Source of the DNA: CAZWCX01 sp964632945
Lineage (GTDB): Bacteria > Planctomycetota > MHYJ01 > WSZJ01 > CAZWCX01
Length of the DNA stretch: 64,000 nucleotides
NCBI GenBank assembly: GCA_964632945.1
Contig: CAZWCX010000002.1
Span: forward strand, 62,001 to 126,000
Direction: 5' to 3'
Shown: positions 1-9,611 of the stretch, in pieces
Numbering within the stretch: the stretch's first letter is position 1
How the letters are laid out: the number at the start of each line of letters is the position of its first letter
Program-made: the position numbers and the translations under genes
Notes under the pieces: model-generated
What the model saw: only the letters and a program-made list of their open reading frames with translations
What the model was told of the DNA's origin: nothing
Database searches by the model: none

Positions 1-140
1 TGTTTCGGGAGGCCGAGAGGCGGTTGCTGGAGCGGAAGATGGTGGAGAAAGGCGACTCGGTGGTGTTCCTGACCGGGAGCACGACGGCCCCCGGGGCGAC
101 CAACCTGATCAAGATTCACCGCGTCGGCGAAGAGGATTGA
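1..140 (+). CDS. pyk: Pyruvate kinase, C-terminal end (partial)
   Basis: Only the last 45 codons are in the window; the frame starts at base 3 and stops with TGA at 138-140. The tail GDSVVFLTGSTTAPGATNLI followed by KIHRV is the signature end of the pyruvate kinase C-terminal domain (phosphoenolpyruvate + ADP to pyruvate + ATP, cytoplasmic glycolysis). It converges with the hopanoid operon, whose last gene ends 55 bp away on the other strand. The catalytic barrel lies outside the window and cannot be assessed. Confidence 0.85.
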   Translation, partial: FREAERRLLERKMVEKGDSVVFLTGSTTAPGATNLIKIHRVGEED

Positions 141-195
141 CTCCGGCTGCGCGGCCGGAAGGCGAGACGGGGTTTCCCGGCCACGTCGGGAGGGA

Positions 196-1182
196 TTAGA
201 TCCATCCCTTCTGCCGGTACCAGGCAATCGCGTCGGCGATGGCCGGGCCGATGGGGGAGGGGCGGAAGCCGAGTTCCCGGACTGCGCGCGACGCGTCGAA
301 GTGCATGAAGTGGCGCGCGAGCCTCACCCCGGTCACGGTTGCGCGCGGCGCCCGATGTGTCACGTGATCGGCGACGAACTCCGAGATGTAAGCGACGGGC
401 AGGGCGAACCAGATCGGCAGCTTGATCCGCGGCGGCCTCCTGCCGGCGACCTCTCCGGCGATCTCGAAGATCCGGCGCACCGAGACGTTTTCCCCGCCGA
501 GGATGTACCGGCGACCGCGCACTCCTTTCCGCCAGGCCAGCAGGTGTCCCTCGGCGGCATCCCGCACGTCGACGAGGTTGATGCGGCACTCGATGTAGGC
601 GGGGATCCTGCCGTGCAGGAAGTCGAGCAGCATGGCGGTCGGGGGGCTGGCATTCACGTCCCCCGGACCGACGGGGACGGTCGGATTGACGATGACGACA
701 TCGAGCCCGCGCTCGGCGGCCTCGACGGCGGCGCGTTCGGCGAGAAACTTCGAGAGACAGTAGGGCCCCACCATTTCCTCGGCGAGCGAAACGGTGTCCT
801 CGTTGCAGACCGACCCGTCCTTCGACGGGCCGATGATCGACTCGGTGCTGGTGTAAACGACGCGGGGTACGCCCGTCCGTTCCGCGGCCGCAAGGACGTT
901 CCGGGTTCCCTCCGTGTTGGTGAGGCGGAACTCGTCGCGATCGAGCGCCCACAGGCGGGGATTGGCGGCCAGGTGAAAGAGGACGTCGCAGCCCTCGAGC
1001 GCGGGGCGGACGGAATCGGGATTGCGGATGTCCGCCTCGTGGAGCCGGACCGGCAGGCCGTCCAGATTGTCGAGCCGGGCCCCCGGGCGCTCGACGACGG
1101 AGACTTCCAGCCCGTCCTGAAGCAATCGACGGACGACGTGGGAGCCGATGAAGCCGGCCCCGCCGGTGACCACCGCCCTCAC
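196..1182 (-). CDS. hpnA: Hopanoid-associated NAD-dependent sugar epimerase HpnA
   Basis: Extended short-chain dehydrogenase of 328 aa, cytoplasmic. The N-terminus carries the Rossmann motif TGGAGFIGS and the middle carries the catalytic Tyr-x3-Lys as GPYCLSKFLAE. HpnA proteins are linked genetically to modification of the hopanoid side chain, but the exact substrate is not settled. The GTG start at 1182 shares one base with the TAG of the upstream gene (TAGTG), so it is probably coupled to it. It is the last gene of the operon that begins with shc. The assignment to HpnA rather than a generic epimerase rests mainly on this context. Confidence 0.85.
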   Translation of the reverse strand: MRAVVTGGAGFIGSHVVRRLLQDGLEVSVVERPGARLDNLDGLPVRLHEADIRNPDSVRPALEGCDVLFHLAANPRLWALDRDEFRLTNTEGTRNVLAAAERTGVPRVVYTSTESIIGPSKDGSVCNEDTVSLAEEMVGPYCLSKFLAERAAVEAAERGLDVVIVNPTVPVGPGDVNASPPTAMLLDFLHGRIPAYIECRINLVDVRDAAEGHLLAWRKGVRGRRYILGGENVSVRRIFEIAGEVAGRRPPRIKLPIWFALPVAYISEFVADHVTHRAPRATVTGVRLARHFMHFDASRAVRELGFRPSPIGPAIADAIAWYRQKGWI

Positions 1183-2027
1183 TAGTCCCGCTCCAGTTTG
1201 TTGAGTTCGGTCGCCAGCCGGGCGGCCTCCTTTTTCCATTCGCCGTGTTCGGCGACCAGGCCGGGGAGGACCGGCAGGCCGTGGAAGCGCGCGAGATTGG
1301 CCCGGCCCCGTTCGATGTCCTCGTCGTCCACGTCGAGCTCGATCAGGGAAATCCAGTTGCCCGGGTACTCGGGAGAGAGTTGCACGGCGCGATCGAGGTG
1401 TTCGCGGGCCTTTCGGTTGCTGCCCTTGCCGATGGGCGGGCCGGGGGACTTGTGGTAGAAGTTTCCCAGCAGTCGATGGGCGGCGGCGTAGTTCCACCGC
1501 TCGTCGATGTGCACCAGGCGGGAGGCGTCTTCCATCATGATCTTCATCGCGTCCAGGCCGTATCCGTGATCCGCGGAGGCGAGGAGCCCGGCCGCGATCG
1601 CGTGGTAGTAGTGTCCCTCGGGACGGCCCGGATCGGCGACGACGGCGGCATTGGCCAGTTTCACGGCGCTTTCGGCGAACCGCGCCTTGCGCGCCTCCTC
1701 GGGGACCCGGCGCGCGGCCCAGGAGCCGGCCCGGGACCCGCGCCAGAGGATCTCGTAGTCCTGGGCGCCCCCCTCGGCGCAACGCTGGTACAGGGAGAAG
1801 GCCTCCAGGACGAGGGGCAGGCGTCGCGGTTGCTGCTGATAAAGCTCGTCGGCGCGCAGGGACAGGCGGCGCACTTCTTCCTCGGAGAGCGTCCGGTCGG
1901 AGGGGATCTCCGGCGAGCCGCGGGGGACGGTTGCGCATCCCGCCGTCAGGGTCGAAAGGAGGGCGATCGCGAAGAGCCCACGAAGCCGCCGGCGCGCCCC
2001 CGGCGCGGGCCCGTTCGCCTCGGACAT
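1182..2027 (-). CDS. TPR-like lipoprotein (TAtT-like)
   Basis: Lipoprotein of 281 aa: a basic N-terminus, a hydrophobic stretch and a lipobox ending LTAGC at about residues 29-33, so it is probably membrane-anchored in the periplasm. The body is helical and TPR-like (for example EGHYYHAIAAGLLAS, YAAAHRLLGNFYHKSPG, LDRAVQLSPEYPGNWISLIE). This resembles the TAtT family of TRAP-associated lipoproteins, although no TRAP permease is nearby. The ATG at 2027 was chosen over one six codons upstream because GAGAGGG sits five bases before it. It lies between the PhnD-like gene and hpnA, suggesting an envelope role linked to hopanoids. Confidence 0.65.
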   Translation of the reverse strand: MSEANGPAPGARRRLRGLFAIALLSTLTAGCATVPRGSPEIPSDRTLSEEEVRRLSLRADELYQQQPRRLPLVLEAFSLYQRCAEGGAQDYEILWRGSRAGSWAARRVPEEARKARFAESAVKLANAAVVADPGRPEGHYYHAIAAGLLASADHGYGLDAMKIMMEDASRLVHIDERWNYAAAHRLLGNFYHKSPGPPIGKGSNRKAREHLDRAVQLSPEYPGNWISLIELDVDDEDIERGRANLARFHGLPVLPGLVAEHGEWKKEAARLATELNKLERD

Positions 2028-2062
2028 TTTCCCTCTCCGGCGCATGGCCGTTGCCGGGCACG

Positions 2063-2926
2063 CTATTTCGAGCCGGTGTCGTCCGCTCGATACCGTTTGC
2101 GGGCCCCGTCGAGTCGCTTGGGCTCCACCCGCGCGAATCCCTCGGTCTGCAGGCTGAGGCAGATTCGCCGCCCTTCCTCGTCGCCGAGGATCTTCTCCAG
2201 CGCGGTCCAGAGCCGCTCCGACCGATCCGAGTTTCCGAACGCAACCACCAGGTCCGCCGGCAGCGCGCTCGTCGTGCCGCCCACCTCGAGTTTCGGCCAG
2301 ACTTGCGGATCGGCGCGGAAGAAATCGAGGGTCGCGCGGTCCAGCAACACGGCGGAGACTTCCCCCGCACCTTCCTCGGTCAGGTCATATACGGCATCGG
2401 CGACATTGCGCACGGACTTGAGTTTCGGATTCGGCGGGACCGGCGGGTCCATCGCGGGGAAGACGACGCGCATGAGGTAGGTCTGCTCGGCTGCCAGGGT
2501 GGTGGCCACCGCCTGCCCTGCCGCCAGCGGGGGGGCGCCCTTGCGGCGCACCAGAACGAACACCTCGCCGTCCTTTCCCAATCGCCGTGTTTCGGCGACC
2601 GCCTTGAGGTCGAATCGGGTTTCGTGTTCGAGAAAGAACGCCGGGGTGACGATGCCGAAGATCGGGTGCTGGCGCTCGACGAGGGCGAGGGCCTCCTGGG
2701 GCTTGTTGGTGATGTGGCCGTGGAGCTTGCCGGCGCCGAGTCCCGGCGCCAGATACCGGCCGAGTTCGTCGATGAACCGCCCGGCCTTCTTGGGGGTGGC
2801 GTCCCGTTCGCCGGTTTTCAGGACCAGGAAGGCGGATTCGGTGGATTCCGTCGGGTCGGCGGCGGCCGCGGGGATGAGGGTCAGCGCGAGGATGATCCCG
2901 GCCAGAAGCGAGCGTCGGGAGTTCAT
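2063..2926 (-). CDS. PhnD-like periplasmic substrate-binding protein
   Basis: Secreted protein of 287 aa with a signal peptide (MNSRRSLLAGIILAL..., AAAAD cleavage region). The mature part has the two-lobed layout of phosphate/phosphonate-type binding proteins, with segments such as HPIFGIVTPAFFLEHE and VSAVLLDRATLDFFRADP. No permease or ATPase is encoded beside it. The ATG overlaps the stop of hpnN (ATGA), so it belongs to the hopanoid operon and may supply a ligand or lipid-binding function to the HpnN exporter. The ligand is unknown; the call is to fold family only. Confidence 0.65.
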   Translation of the reverse strand: MNSRRSLLAGIILALTLIPAAAADPTESTESAFLVLKTGERDATPKKAGRFIDELGRYLAPGLGAGKLHGHITNKPQEALALVERQHPIFGIVTPAFFLEHETRFDLKAVAETRRLGKDGEVFVLVRRKGAPPLAAGQAVATTLAAEQTYLMRVVFPAMDPPVPPNPKLKSVRNVADAVYDLTEEGAGEVSAVLLDRATLDFFRADPQVWPKLEVGGTTSALPADLVVAFGNSDRSERLWTALEKILGDEEGRRICLSLQTEGFARVEPKRLDGARKRYRADDTGSK

Positions 2927-5664
2927 GCCCCGTTTCTCCCCGTAGGGACTTCCCCCTGGTTTCGTGGGCGCGACAACGCCGCCGGCAGGACCCCCAGGGC
3001 GATGGCGGTGATGAAGATCATCCCCAAGACCAACATCGTCCCGAGTCCGGACAGTCCGCGGTGGCGCGCCAGCATCATGGTGCCGAATCCCACGATGGTC
3101 GTCAATGAACAGCCGAGAACGGCCCGGAACGTCCCGGCGGTGGTGCCGGCGCGGAATGCGTGAACCATGTGGACGCCGCCGTCGACCCCGCAGCCGATGA
3201 GGATCGGGACTGCGAAGTAGTTGGCAAAGTTGAAGGCGAGTCCGAACCCGCGCAGGCATCCGACCAGGAGGCCAAGGCCGGTGAGCAGGGGCAGGAGGGC
3301 CAGCAGCGTGAGCGGGATCCGGCGGAAGTCGACCAGCACGATGAGGAAGATCGCGACCAGCGCGTAGAGTATCGATTGCTGGAAGCTGCGGTGGAGCGCG
3401 CCGCTGGCTTCCAGGATGTTGAGCGGTATGCCGGTGACCTCCGGATCGATGGCCCGGGCGCCCTCGGCGAAGCGATTGAGCGGTCGCCAGGCCCAGACGT
3501 TCTCCGTGGCATAGACATGGAGGGCGAGTTTTCCGCCTTCCCCCGCGAACCGCGTGCGGAAGATCTCGGGGGCGGTTTCGACCGTCAGGGCACCGGGCGA
3601 GCATTGTTCCAGCAGGAGGGACAGTCGCGCCCGGAGAAATCGCACGAGGGCATCCTGGAAGCGGGCGAGGTTCGGCGCCAGGCCGTCCGGTCCGGGCGCG
3701 TCCTCCCCGGCTTCCCAGCGGCCGAGCAGGTCGGACAGGACGGCGAGGGGGCGTTCCAGGGTCGCGCGTGCGCGTTCCTCCCGGGTTGAATAGGAGCGGA
3801 AGTCCTGGCGCAGGAGCGCCAGTGCCCGTCGGCACGCGCGTCCCGGCGGCTCCGGCGCAGCCGTCGGGTCCGGGGAGGTGAGCGGAAGCGATTCGAGGGC
3901 GGCCCGCAGTTCTCCGAGCACGGCCCGCTTGGTCTCCTCAGCGGCGGGAAACAGCGCCTCGACGCGCGCAAACAGCTCGGGGCGGGCCAGGAAGGCCTTC
4001 CGGCGGCGGTCGAGTTCCTCCCGCGAGTCGCAAATGCTGATCGCGTAGGAGGACAGCCGCGCCTCTTCGATCAGTACGTGCTCCCACTCGACCGACTCGG
4101 TTCCCTTCGCCTGGAACGACAGGATGTCGTAGTTGAAGTCCTGGCCGGCCCCGAAGGCCGCGGCGGCCACCGCCACGGCGCCCACGACGATCGGCAGCCA
4201 GGGCCGGTACGGCGGGGCCGGAGCCTCGAAGCCGATGCGCGACGCCCCCTTCGCCGCCGGCGCACCCGGTCGCCAGCGTTCCACGCAGCACAAGAGACTC
4301 GGGAAGACCGTGATCATCGCGAACAGGCAGATCAAGAGTCCGACGCCGCACAGCAGTCCCAGCTCCGAGAGGCCCCGGAACTCGGTCAGGCAGGCGCTGA
4401 GGAATGCGACCGAGGTGGTCACGCACCCGACGACCATGGGGCGCAGGCAGCGCTGAAACGTTGCGGCGATCGCGTCGGCCCCGCTCCGGCCCCCGCGGAC
4501 GGCGTGAAGCCAGTGGGTGAGGAAGTAGATCCCGAAGTCGATGCCCAGCCCGACCAGGATGGGCGCGAAGACCATCGCGAACAGGTTGAGACGCCCCTGC
4601 GCCAGCGTGGCGAAGCCGAAGGTCCATGCGAGCGCCATCGACAGGGTGAACACGGCCGCCAGGGGGTGAAGGAGTCCGCGGAAGAAGATACGAAACAGCA
4701 CCAGCACGCCGAAAACCGATCCGATGGTCGCCCAGGTCATGTCCCGGTTGGTCGTCGCCATCTCGTCGGACGCCACCGCCGCGCGTCCGGTCACGCCGCA
4801 GGCGATTTCGGGGTAATCCGTGCGGTGGCGCGCGAGAGCAGCGCGGATGAGCGCGACCGGCGCGGCGAGCTGGTTGAGCTGCTGCGAGTTCACCCGCGGC
4901 GCGATCGGCAGCAGGAGATACCGGCCGGCGCCGAAGAAAATGTAGCCGTCGGGGTCGCGGAAGACGCCCGGGCCGCCGGCGGGGTCGAGGGCGGATCCGA
5001 AGGCTTCCACCGCCTCTTCCGGACGGCCGCGGCCGGCCAGTTCGAGCGCGTCCGCGATCGCGGTCAGGGCGTTCAGCGCCCCGCCCGCCCCCGCGGCGGC
5101 ATCGCCGGAACCGGCGTCCTCGGCGGCCCGATCCAGCGCCTCGCGCAGCCCCTCGAACACGCCGGTCAGCCCCTGCTCCAGGGCCGAGCGAATGAGCGGT
5201 TCGGCGTCGATGACGCGGCGCGCGAGGGAGCGAAGGTCGGCTTCCGGAAGGTAGAGCAGTCCCAGCCGGCTCATGCTCTGCGGGTCCACCCGCTCGAACA
5301 CGCCGGGAATCTCCTCCGGATGCCGGCGCAGGTCCTCCGCCACTCGGTGGGCGAACTCCTTCATGCGCCTCCGGGCCGTGGCGCCCGGCCACCCCGGCTT
5401 CGCGGCGTCCTCGGACCCGCGAACGACCACCACCAGGGTCTCCCGATAGTGGAAGTCCGCCTTGTACTCCCGCCAGCGACGGGCGACGTCGCTGTCCGGG
5501 TCCATCAGCTCCGAGCGGTCGGACACCAGTTGCAGGCGGGTGCCGGCGAGCATGCCGGCGGCCACCGTGAGCCCGATGGCGCTCAATACGATCGTGAGGG
5601 CGTGACGGTGCAGGAAACCGGCGAGCCGGCGATGGAACGGGGTCGGTTCGAATCCGTCGTTCAT
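2923..5664 (-). CDS. hpnN: Hopanoid transporter HpnN (RND/MMPL family)
   Basis: Inner-membrane RND-superfamily protein of 913 aa, thought to move hopanoids toward the outer membrane. One TM helix lies at about residues 22-40, followed by a large periplasmic loop. A first TM cluster contains the RND signature GLGIDFGIYFL, then a second periplasmic domain, then a second cluster with the matching GCGVDGGVHMVHAF. The two-fold repeat and length suit HpnN. The start at 5664 overlaps the stop of hpnG (ATGA), and its own stop overlaps the next start, so it is embedded in a coupled series. A generic MMPL transporter is the alternative, but hpnG and hpnH next door make HpnN much likelier. Confidence 0.9.
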   Translation of the reverse strand: MNDGFEPTPFHRRLAGFLHRHALTIVLSAIGLTVAAGMLAGTRLQLVSDRSELMDPDSDVARRWREYKADFHYRETLVVVVRGSEDAAKPGWPGATARRRMKEFAHRVAEDLRRHPEEIPGVFERVDPQSMSRLGLLYLPEADLRSLARRVIDAEPLIRSALEQGLTGVFEGLREALDRAAEDAGSGDAAAGAGGALNALTAIADALELAGRGRPEEAVEAFGSALDPAGGPGVFRDPDGYIFFGAGRYLLLPIAPRVNSQQLNQLAAPVALIRAALARHRTDYPEIACGVTGRAAVASDEMATTNRDMTWATIGSVFGVLVLFRIFFRGLLHPLAAVFTLSMALAWTFGFATLAQGRLNLFAMVFAPILVGLGIDFGIYFLTHWLHAVRGGRSGADAIAATFQRCLRPMVVGCVTTSVAFLSACLTEFRGLSELGLLCGVGLLICLFAMITVFPSLLCCVERWRPGAPAAKGASRIGFEAPAPPYRPWLPIVVGAVAVAAAAFGAGQDFNYDILSFQAKGTESVEWEHVLIEEARLSSYAISICDSREELDRRRKAFLARPELFARVEALFPAAEETKRAVLGELRAALESLPLTSPDPTAAPEPPGRACRRALALLRQDFRSYSTREERARATLERPLAVLSDLLGRWEAGEDAPGPDGLAPNLARFQDALVRFLRARLSLLLEQCSPGALTVETAPEIFRTRFAGEGGKLALHVYATENVWAWRPLNRFAEGARAIDPEVTGIPLNILEASGALHRSFQQSILYALVAIFLIVLVDFRRIPLTLLALLPLLTGLGLLVGCLRGFGLAFNFANYFAVPILIGCGVDGGVHMVHAFRAGTTAGTFRAVLGCSLTTIVGFGTMMLARHRGLSGLGTMLVLGMIFITAIALGVLPAALSRPRNQGEVPTGRNGA

Positions 5665-6482
5665 GGTCGGGATGCAGGGGAAACGGGATGGGCGCCGTTT
5701 CGGCCCTCGGCGGATGCTCGCGTTCCTTCCGCGAAGGCGCGCGTCGCGGCCGACAGGTGCCGGGCCAGGGCGTCGCCCGCTTCGCGAACGGCGCGCCGGT
5801 CCGCCAGCAGGTCCCCGAGGCGCCACGGGCGGATCGTCAACCACAGGATCAGCCGGGCCAGCCGCAGACGGCCGGAGGGGTCGAGAAACGGGCCATAGTC
5901 GACCCGCAGCGGCTCTTCCGGCGTATCGAGCACGACACGGGCGACATGACAGGGGATTCCCGCCTCGGCGAGCGCGTCGGCGATGACCCCGGACTCCATG
6001 TCCACGATGTCGGCCCCGGTTCCGGCATGGAGTCGGGCGCGCCCGGCGGCGTCCTCCACCAACCGGGGAGACGTGAGACCCGTCGCGCGAACGGGGACTC
6101 CCGCGCCCGCGGGATGCAGCCAGGGAGGGGGGGGAGGAAGCCGGCACGCGCGGTGGGAACCCTCGCCCGCATCCGCGACGAGCCGCGCGAGCGCGTCCAG
6201 CACGACGACCTGGCCGCGACGCAGGCCCGCGCGCAGCGCGCCGCAGGTCCCGGTCGAGAGCACGACGTCGCCGGGCCGGAGTCGTCCGGCCAGGAGTCCG
6301 GCCGCCGCGGCGGCCGCGGGATATCCGACACCGGTGAGGAGCACGCGCAGCTCCGCTCCGCCGAGATCGACGGCCCAGGATCCCGGACCGAGATCCGGGT
6401 CCGGAGCACCCGCGGGCCAGTGGCGCCGGAAGGAGCCGACCTCCGCATCCACGGCGGCGGTCACGTACAGCGTCGGTCCCAC
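5661..6482 (-). CDS. hpnG: Hopanoid-associated nucleoside phosphorylase HpnG
   Basis: Protein of 273 aa related to purine nucleoside phosphorylases. In hopanoid pathways HpnG removes adenine from adenosylhopane, leading to ribosylhopane. Family features include LTGVGYPAAAAAAG, STGTCGALRAGLRRGQVVVL and the substrate-site segment ADIVDMESGVIADALAEAG with the conserved ME pair. The GTG at 6482 shares its first base with the TAG of hpnH (TAGTG), which decides the start; longer in-frame extensions would run inside hpnH. Cytoplasmic, acting directly after the hpnH product. Confidence 0.88.
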   Translation of the reverse strand: MGPTLYVTAAVDAEVGSFRRHWPAGAPDPDLGPGSWAVDLGGAELRVLLTGVGYPAAAAAAGLLAGRLRPGDVVLSTGTCGALRAGLRRGQVVVLDALARLVADAGEGSHRACRLPPPPPWLHPAGAGVPVRATGLTSPRLVEDAAGRARLHAGTGADIVDMESGVIADALAEAGIPCHVARVVLDTPEEPLRVDYGPFLDPSGRLRLARLILWLTIRPWRLGDLLADRRAVREAGDALARHLSAATRAFAEGTRASAEGRNGAHPVSPASRP

Positions 6483-7483
6483 TACGTCAGGCTCAGGACC
6501 GCATTGCGCAACTGGTTCCACATCGGGATCCCGCGACCCATGGCGACCGTGGGTTCGAATCCGCAGTGGACCATGCAGTTCCGACAGCGCGCGTCCTCGC
6601 TCTCCGGGCCGTACTTGTGCCAGTCGGTCTTGGCAACCAACTCGGCATACGTGGGGTAGTACGCATCCCGGAGCATGTAGCAGGGTCCCTGCCACCCCTT
6701 GGGCGTCAACACCGGGTTGCCCCACGCCGTGCAGGTGAGGTCGGCGTGGCCCTCGAGGAACTCGAGGTAGAGTGCGGAGTTCCCGAACCAATCCTTCGGG
6801 CAGCGGTCGAAGATGCGGCGGAAGCGCTCGTGCACTTGCTTGCGCCGGAGGAAGATCTCGTCCCCGGTCTGGTCGAAGTCGTATCCGGGCGACACGAGCA
6901 GCGCGTCCACCTTGATGTCTTCCTTGAGGTAGCGGAACAGTTCGATGATGTCGTCGATGTTCGATTCCGCGAAAACCGTCGTATTCGTCGTCACGCGGAT
7001 GCCCCGCTCCTGGATCATCCGGATCGCGTCGATCGCCTTGCGGAAGCAGCCGGGACTCTTGGTGATGTGGTCGTGCACCGCCTCCGGTCCGTCGATGTGA
7101 ACGGCGAACGACAAGTAGGGGGAGGTGGGGATCTTGGGGAGCACGCGCTGGATCAGGAGGGCGTTCGTGCAGATGATGACGAACTTGCCCCGCTTCATCA
7201 GGCCCTTCACCAGCCGGTCGAGATCGGTATAGACGAGGGGCTCACCGCCGCAGATCGACACGATCGGCGCGCCGCATTCGTCCATCGCCTCGAGGCATTG
7301 TTCCACCGACAGCCACTCGTCCTTCTTGCCCGCCCAGCGATCCGGCGTGCAGCCGATGCACGCCAGATTGCAGGTGTGCAGGGGTTCGAGCATCGCCACG
7401 ATGGGGTAGTGTTCGACGCCTTGGACCTGCTTCCCGATGATGTAGGAAGCGAGTTTCGTCGTCAGACGCAGCGGAGTGCGCAT
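6482..7483 (-). CDS. hpnH: Adenosylhopane synthase HpnH (radical SAM)
   Basis: Radical-SAM protein of 333 aa that joins a 5'-deoxyadenosyl group to a hopene, the first step of side-chain extension. The 4Fe-4S motif CNLACIGC supplies Cys38, Cys42 and Cys45; the SAM-binding segment ICGGEPLVYTDLD follows. A Cys-rich C-terminal segment (ARCRNCMVHCGFEP) is typical of HpnH and its relatives. It starts 19 bp after the stop of shc and is coupled to hpnG. Length and sequence suit full-length HpnH. Confidence 0.95.
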   Translation of the reverse strand: MRTPLRLTTKLASYIIGKQVQGVEHYPIVAMLEPLHTCNLACIGCTPDRWAGKKDEWLSVEQCLEAMDECGAPIVSICGGEPLVYTDLDRLVKGLMKRGKFVIICTNALLIQRVLPKIPTSPYLSFAVHIDGPEAVHDHITKSPGCFRKAIDAIRMIQERGIRVTTNTTVFAESNIDDIIELFRYLKEDIKVDALLVSPGYDFDQTGDEIFLRRKQVHERFRRIFDRCPKDWFGNSALYLEFLEGHADLTCTAWGNPVLTPKGWQGPCYMLRDAYYPTYAELVAKTDWHKYGPESEDARCRNCMVHCGFEPTVAMGRGIPMWNQLRNAVLSLT

Positions 7484-7502
7484 GCACGGTCCTTTCGCAA
7501 GT

Positions 7503-9611
7503 TCAATCGATGGCGATGTCGTCCAGGGTCCCGCCGCGCTTGCGGAACTCGCCCAGCGCCAGGAGCGGGAAGTAATGCCGGTAGAGATGGTACTGAAGGT
7601 AGAACACCTTCGGAAACCCGCCGCCCGTGAACTGGGGCTCGTCCCAGGTCCCGTCCGGGGTCTGGTTGCGGACGAGCCAAGCGACGCCGCGGCGAACCGC
7701 GAGGTCGTGCGGGCCGCAGACGGCCGTCAGCCCCATCACCGCCCATGCGGTCTGGGAGGCCGTGGCCGGGCCCTTGCCCTTCAGCGAGGGATCGTCGTAC
7801 GTGCGGCACGACTCGCCCCAACCGCCGTCGGGGAGTTGCACGGACTTCAGCCACGCGGCGCCGCGAGCGACGCTGGGGCGGTCGGCGGTCAGACCGAGAG
7901 TGGTCAGGCCGCGCAGCACGCTCCAGGTCCCGTAAATGTAGTTGACGCCCCAACGCCCGTACCACGAGCCGTCGGCCTCCTGCATCGATTCCAAAAAGGC
8001 GATCGCATGTCGGACCTGGGGATGGTCGCGATCGTACCCGAATCGCTTCAGGCACTCGCTCACGCGCGCCGTCACATCCTCGGTGGGCGGGTCGAGCAAC
8101 GCGTTGTGGTCGGCGAAGGGGACCTGCTCGAACACGCGCTTCGTGTTGTCCCGGTCGAACGCGCCCCAGCCGCCGTTTCGGCATTGCATCGACAGGAGCC
8201 ATTTCACGCCACGTTCCATCGAGGCGGCGCGGCGCGCCGGGTCCGGATGCGAGGTGGTCAAGAGGGCCATGAGCACCGCGGCCGTGTCGTCGGTGTCGGG
8301 GTAGAACTCGTTCTCGAACTGGAAATACCAGCCGCCGGGCTCCTTCCAGGGATTGTCGATGCCCCAGTCGCCCCGTTGCCGGACTTCCTTGGAGAGCAGC
8401 CAATCGTGGGCCTTCTGAAGCTTGGGATCGGCCGGCGGCACCCCGGCGGCCGACAGCGCGGTCACCGCCCAGGCCGTGTCCCAGACGGGCGAGAAGCACG
8501 GCTGCAGGCGCACGGTTTCACCTTCCTGCACCTCGAAGGCCCGCATCGCCTCCCGCTGACGGCGAAGCAGTTCGCGGTCGCGTGGGTCGCCGATGCAGGT
8601 GAACGCCATGATCGCGTTCATGATCGCCGGATAGATCGCGCCTACCCCGCCTTCGCCCTCGGAATGCTCGCGCAGCCACGCGTGAGCCTTGCGCAGGGCG
8701 GTCCGCCGGATGGCCTTGATCGGGCGACGTCCGTAGCGCCGCAACACGCGATCGATCCCCGTGAAGAATGCGCCCCAGGACCAGGGGGCATTCTTCGGCG
8801 GCACTTCCGGCAGGATGTTGATCTCCTCGAGCCCCTGCCCCGGCGGAACATGGACGCGGGGCCGATAGTGATGAAGGATCGACAGCGGTACCAGAATCGC
8901 CCGGGACCAGTAGGAGATCTGATAGATGTTGAAGTAGAACCACTTCGGCAGCAGAACCAGCTCCGGCACCACGGCGGGAACATGGTCCCACGACCACTGG
9001 CCGAAGATGGCCAGCAGGATCTTCATGAAGGAATTGCATTTCGGGATTCCGCCGAGTCGCAGGATCACTTCCCGCGCCCGCACCAGAATCGGATGGTCCG
9101 CGGAGTACCCGGCCAGCTTGAGGGCGAAGTAGGCCTTGACCGTGATGTTGATTTCGCTCGGGCCCTCGGGATAGATGTTCCAGCCCCCGTCATCCTGGAT
9201 TTGCGAGAGCAGACGGTTGATCAGCCGACGCTCCTTGACGGGGTCGTTCTCGCCCAGGAATCGCATCAGGAACAGGTAGTCCGACACCAGCGTGGTGTCC
9301 GCTCCGAGTTCCCCGAGCCACCACCCGCTCTCGTGCTGCTCGCCCATCAGCCAGCGCTTGGCCTCTTCGATCGTGCGATTCAGCGGGGAGACGGTCGGTC
9401 GATCCAGTTCCGCCACGGTCGCGGGCGGCCGGATCCCGGTTTCCCATGTCGGGGGAAGCGGGATGTCCGGCGGTTCGTTCAACACCGCGGACCGGACGCG
9501 CACGAAGAGTTGGTCGGCGGGGCCGCGAAAGACGGCGGTGGTGACGCGGTTCAGCAGGGCCTCGCCGTCTTGGAATGCGTCCAGGAGGCGGACGCGCAGA
9601 GATTTCGTCAT
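7503..9611 (-). CDS. shc: Squalene-hopene cyclase
   Basis: Class II triterpene cyclase of 702 aa, a monotopic membrane enzyme converting squalene to hopene/hopanol. The catalytic DxDD acid motif appears as DTDD at residues 439-442, in YPDTDDTAAVL. Several QW repeats are visible (for example QIQDDGGWNIYP, QCRNGGWGAFD, QLPDGGWGES). The ATG at 9611 is preferred because GGAG lies eight bases upstream; two earlier in-frame starts lack a good site. It heads the hopanoid operon. Squalene-forming genes (hpnC/D/E or sqs) are not in the window. Confidence 0.96.
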   Translation of the reverse strand: MTKSLRVRLLDAFQDGEALLNRVTTAVFRGPADQLFVRVRSAVLNEPPDIPLPPTWETGIRPPATVAELDRPTVSPLNRTIEEAKRWLMGEQHESGWWLGELGADTTLVSDYLFLMRFLGENDPVKERRLINRLLSQIQDDGGWNIYPEGPSEINITVKAYFALKLAGYSADHPILVRAREVILRLGGIPKCNSFMKILLAIFGQWSWDHVPAVVPELVLLPKWFYFNIYQISYWSRAILVPLSILHHYRPRVHVPPGQGLEEINILPEVPPKNAPWSWGAFFTGIDRVLRRYGRRPIKAIRRTALRKAHAWLREHSEGEGGVGAIYPAIMNAIMAFTCIGDPRDRELLRRQREAMRAFEVQEGETVRLQPCFSPVWDTAWAVTALSAAGVPPADPKLQKAHDWLLSKEVRQRGDWGIDNPWKEPGGWYFQFENEFYPDTDDTAAVLMALLTTSHPDPARRAASMERGVKWLLSMQCRNGGWGAFDRDNTKRVFEQVPFADHNALLDPPTEDVTARVSECLKRFGYDRDHPQVRHAIAFLESMQEADGSWYGRWGVNYIYGTWSVLRGLTTLGLTADRPSVARGAAWLKSVQLPDGGWGESCRTYDDPSLKGKGPATASQTAWAVMGLTAVCGPHDLAVRRGVAWLVRNQTPDGTWDEPQFTGGGFPKVFYLQYHLYRHYFPLLALGEFRKRGGTLDDIAID

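Noticed and set aside
5665..6147. N-terminal extension of HpnN by 161 codons
   Set aside because: The extension overlaps hpnG in another frame and looks non-coding; the ATG at 5664 gives the normal HpnN N-terminus and an ATGA junction.
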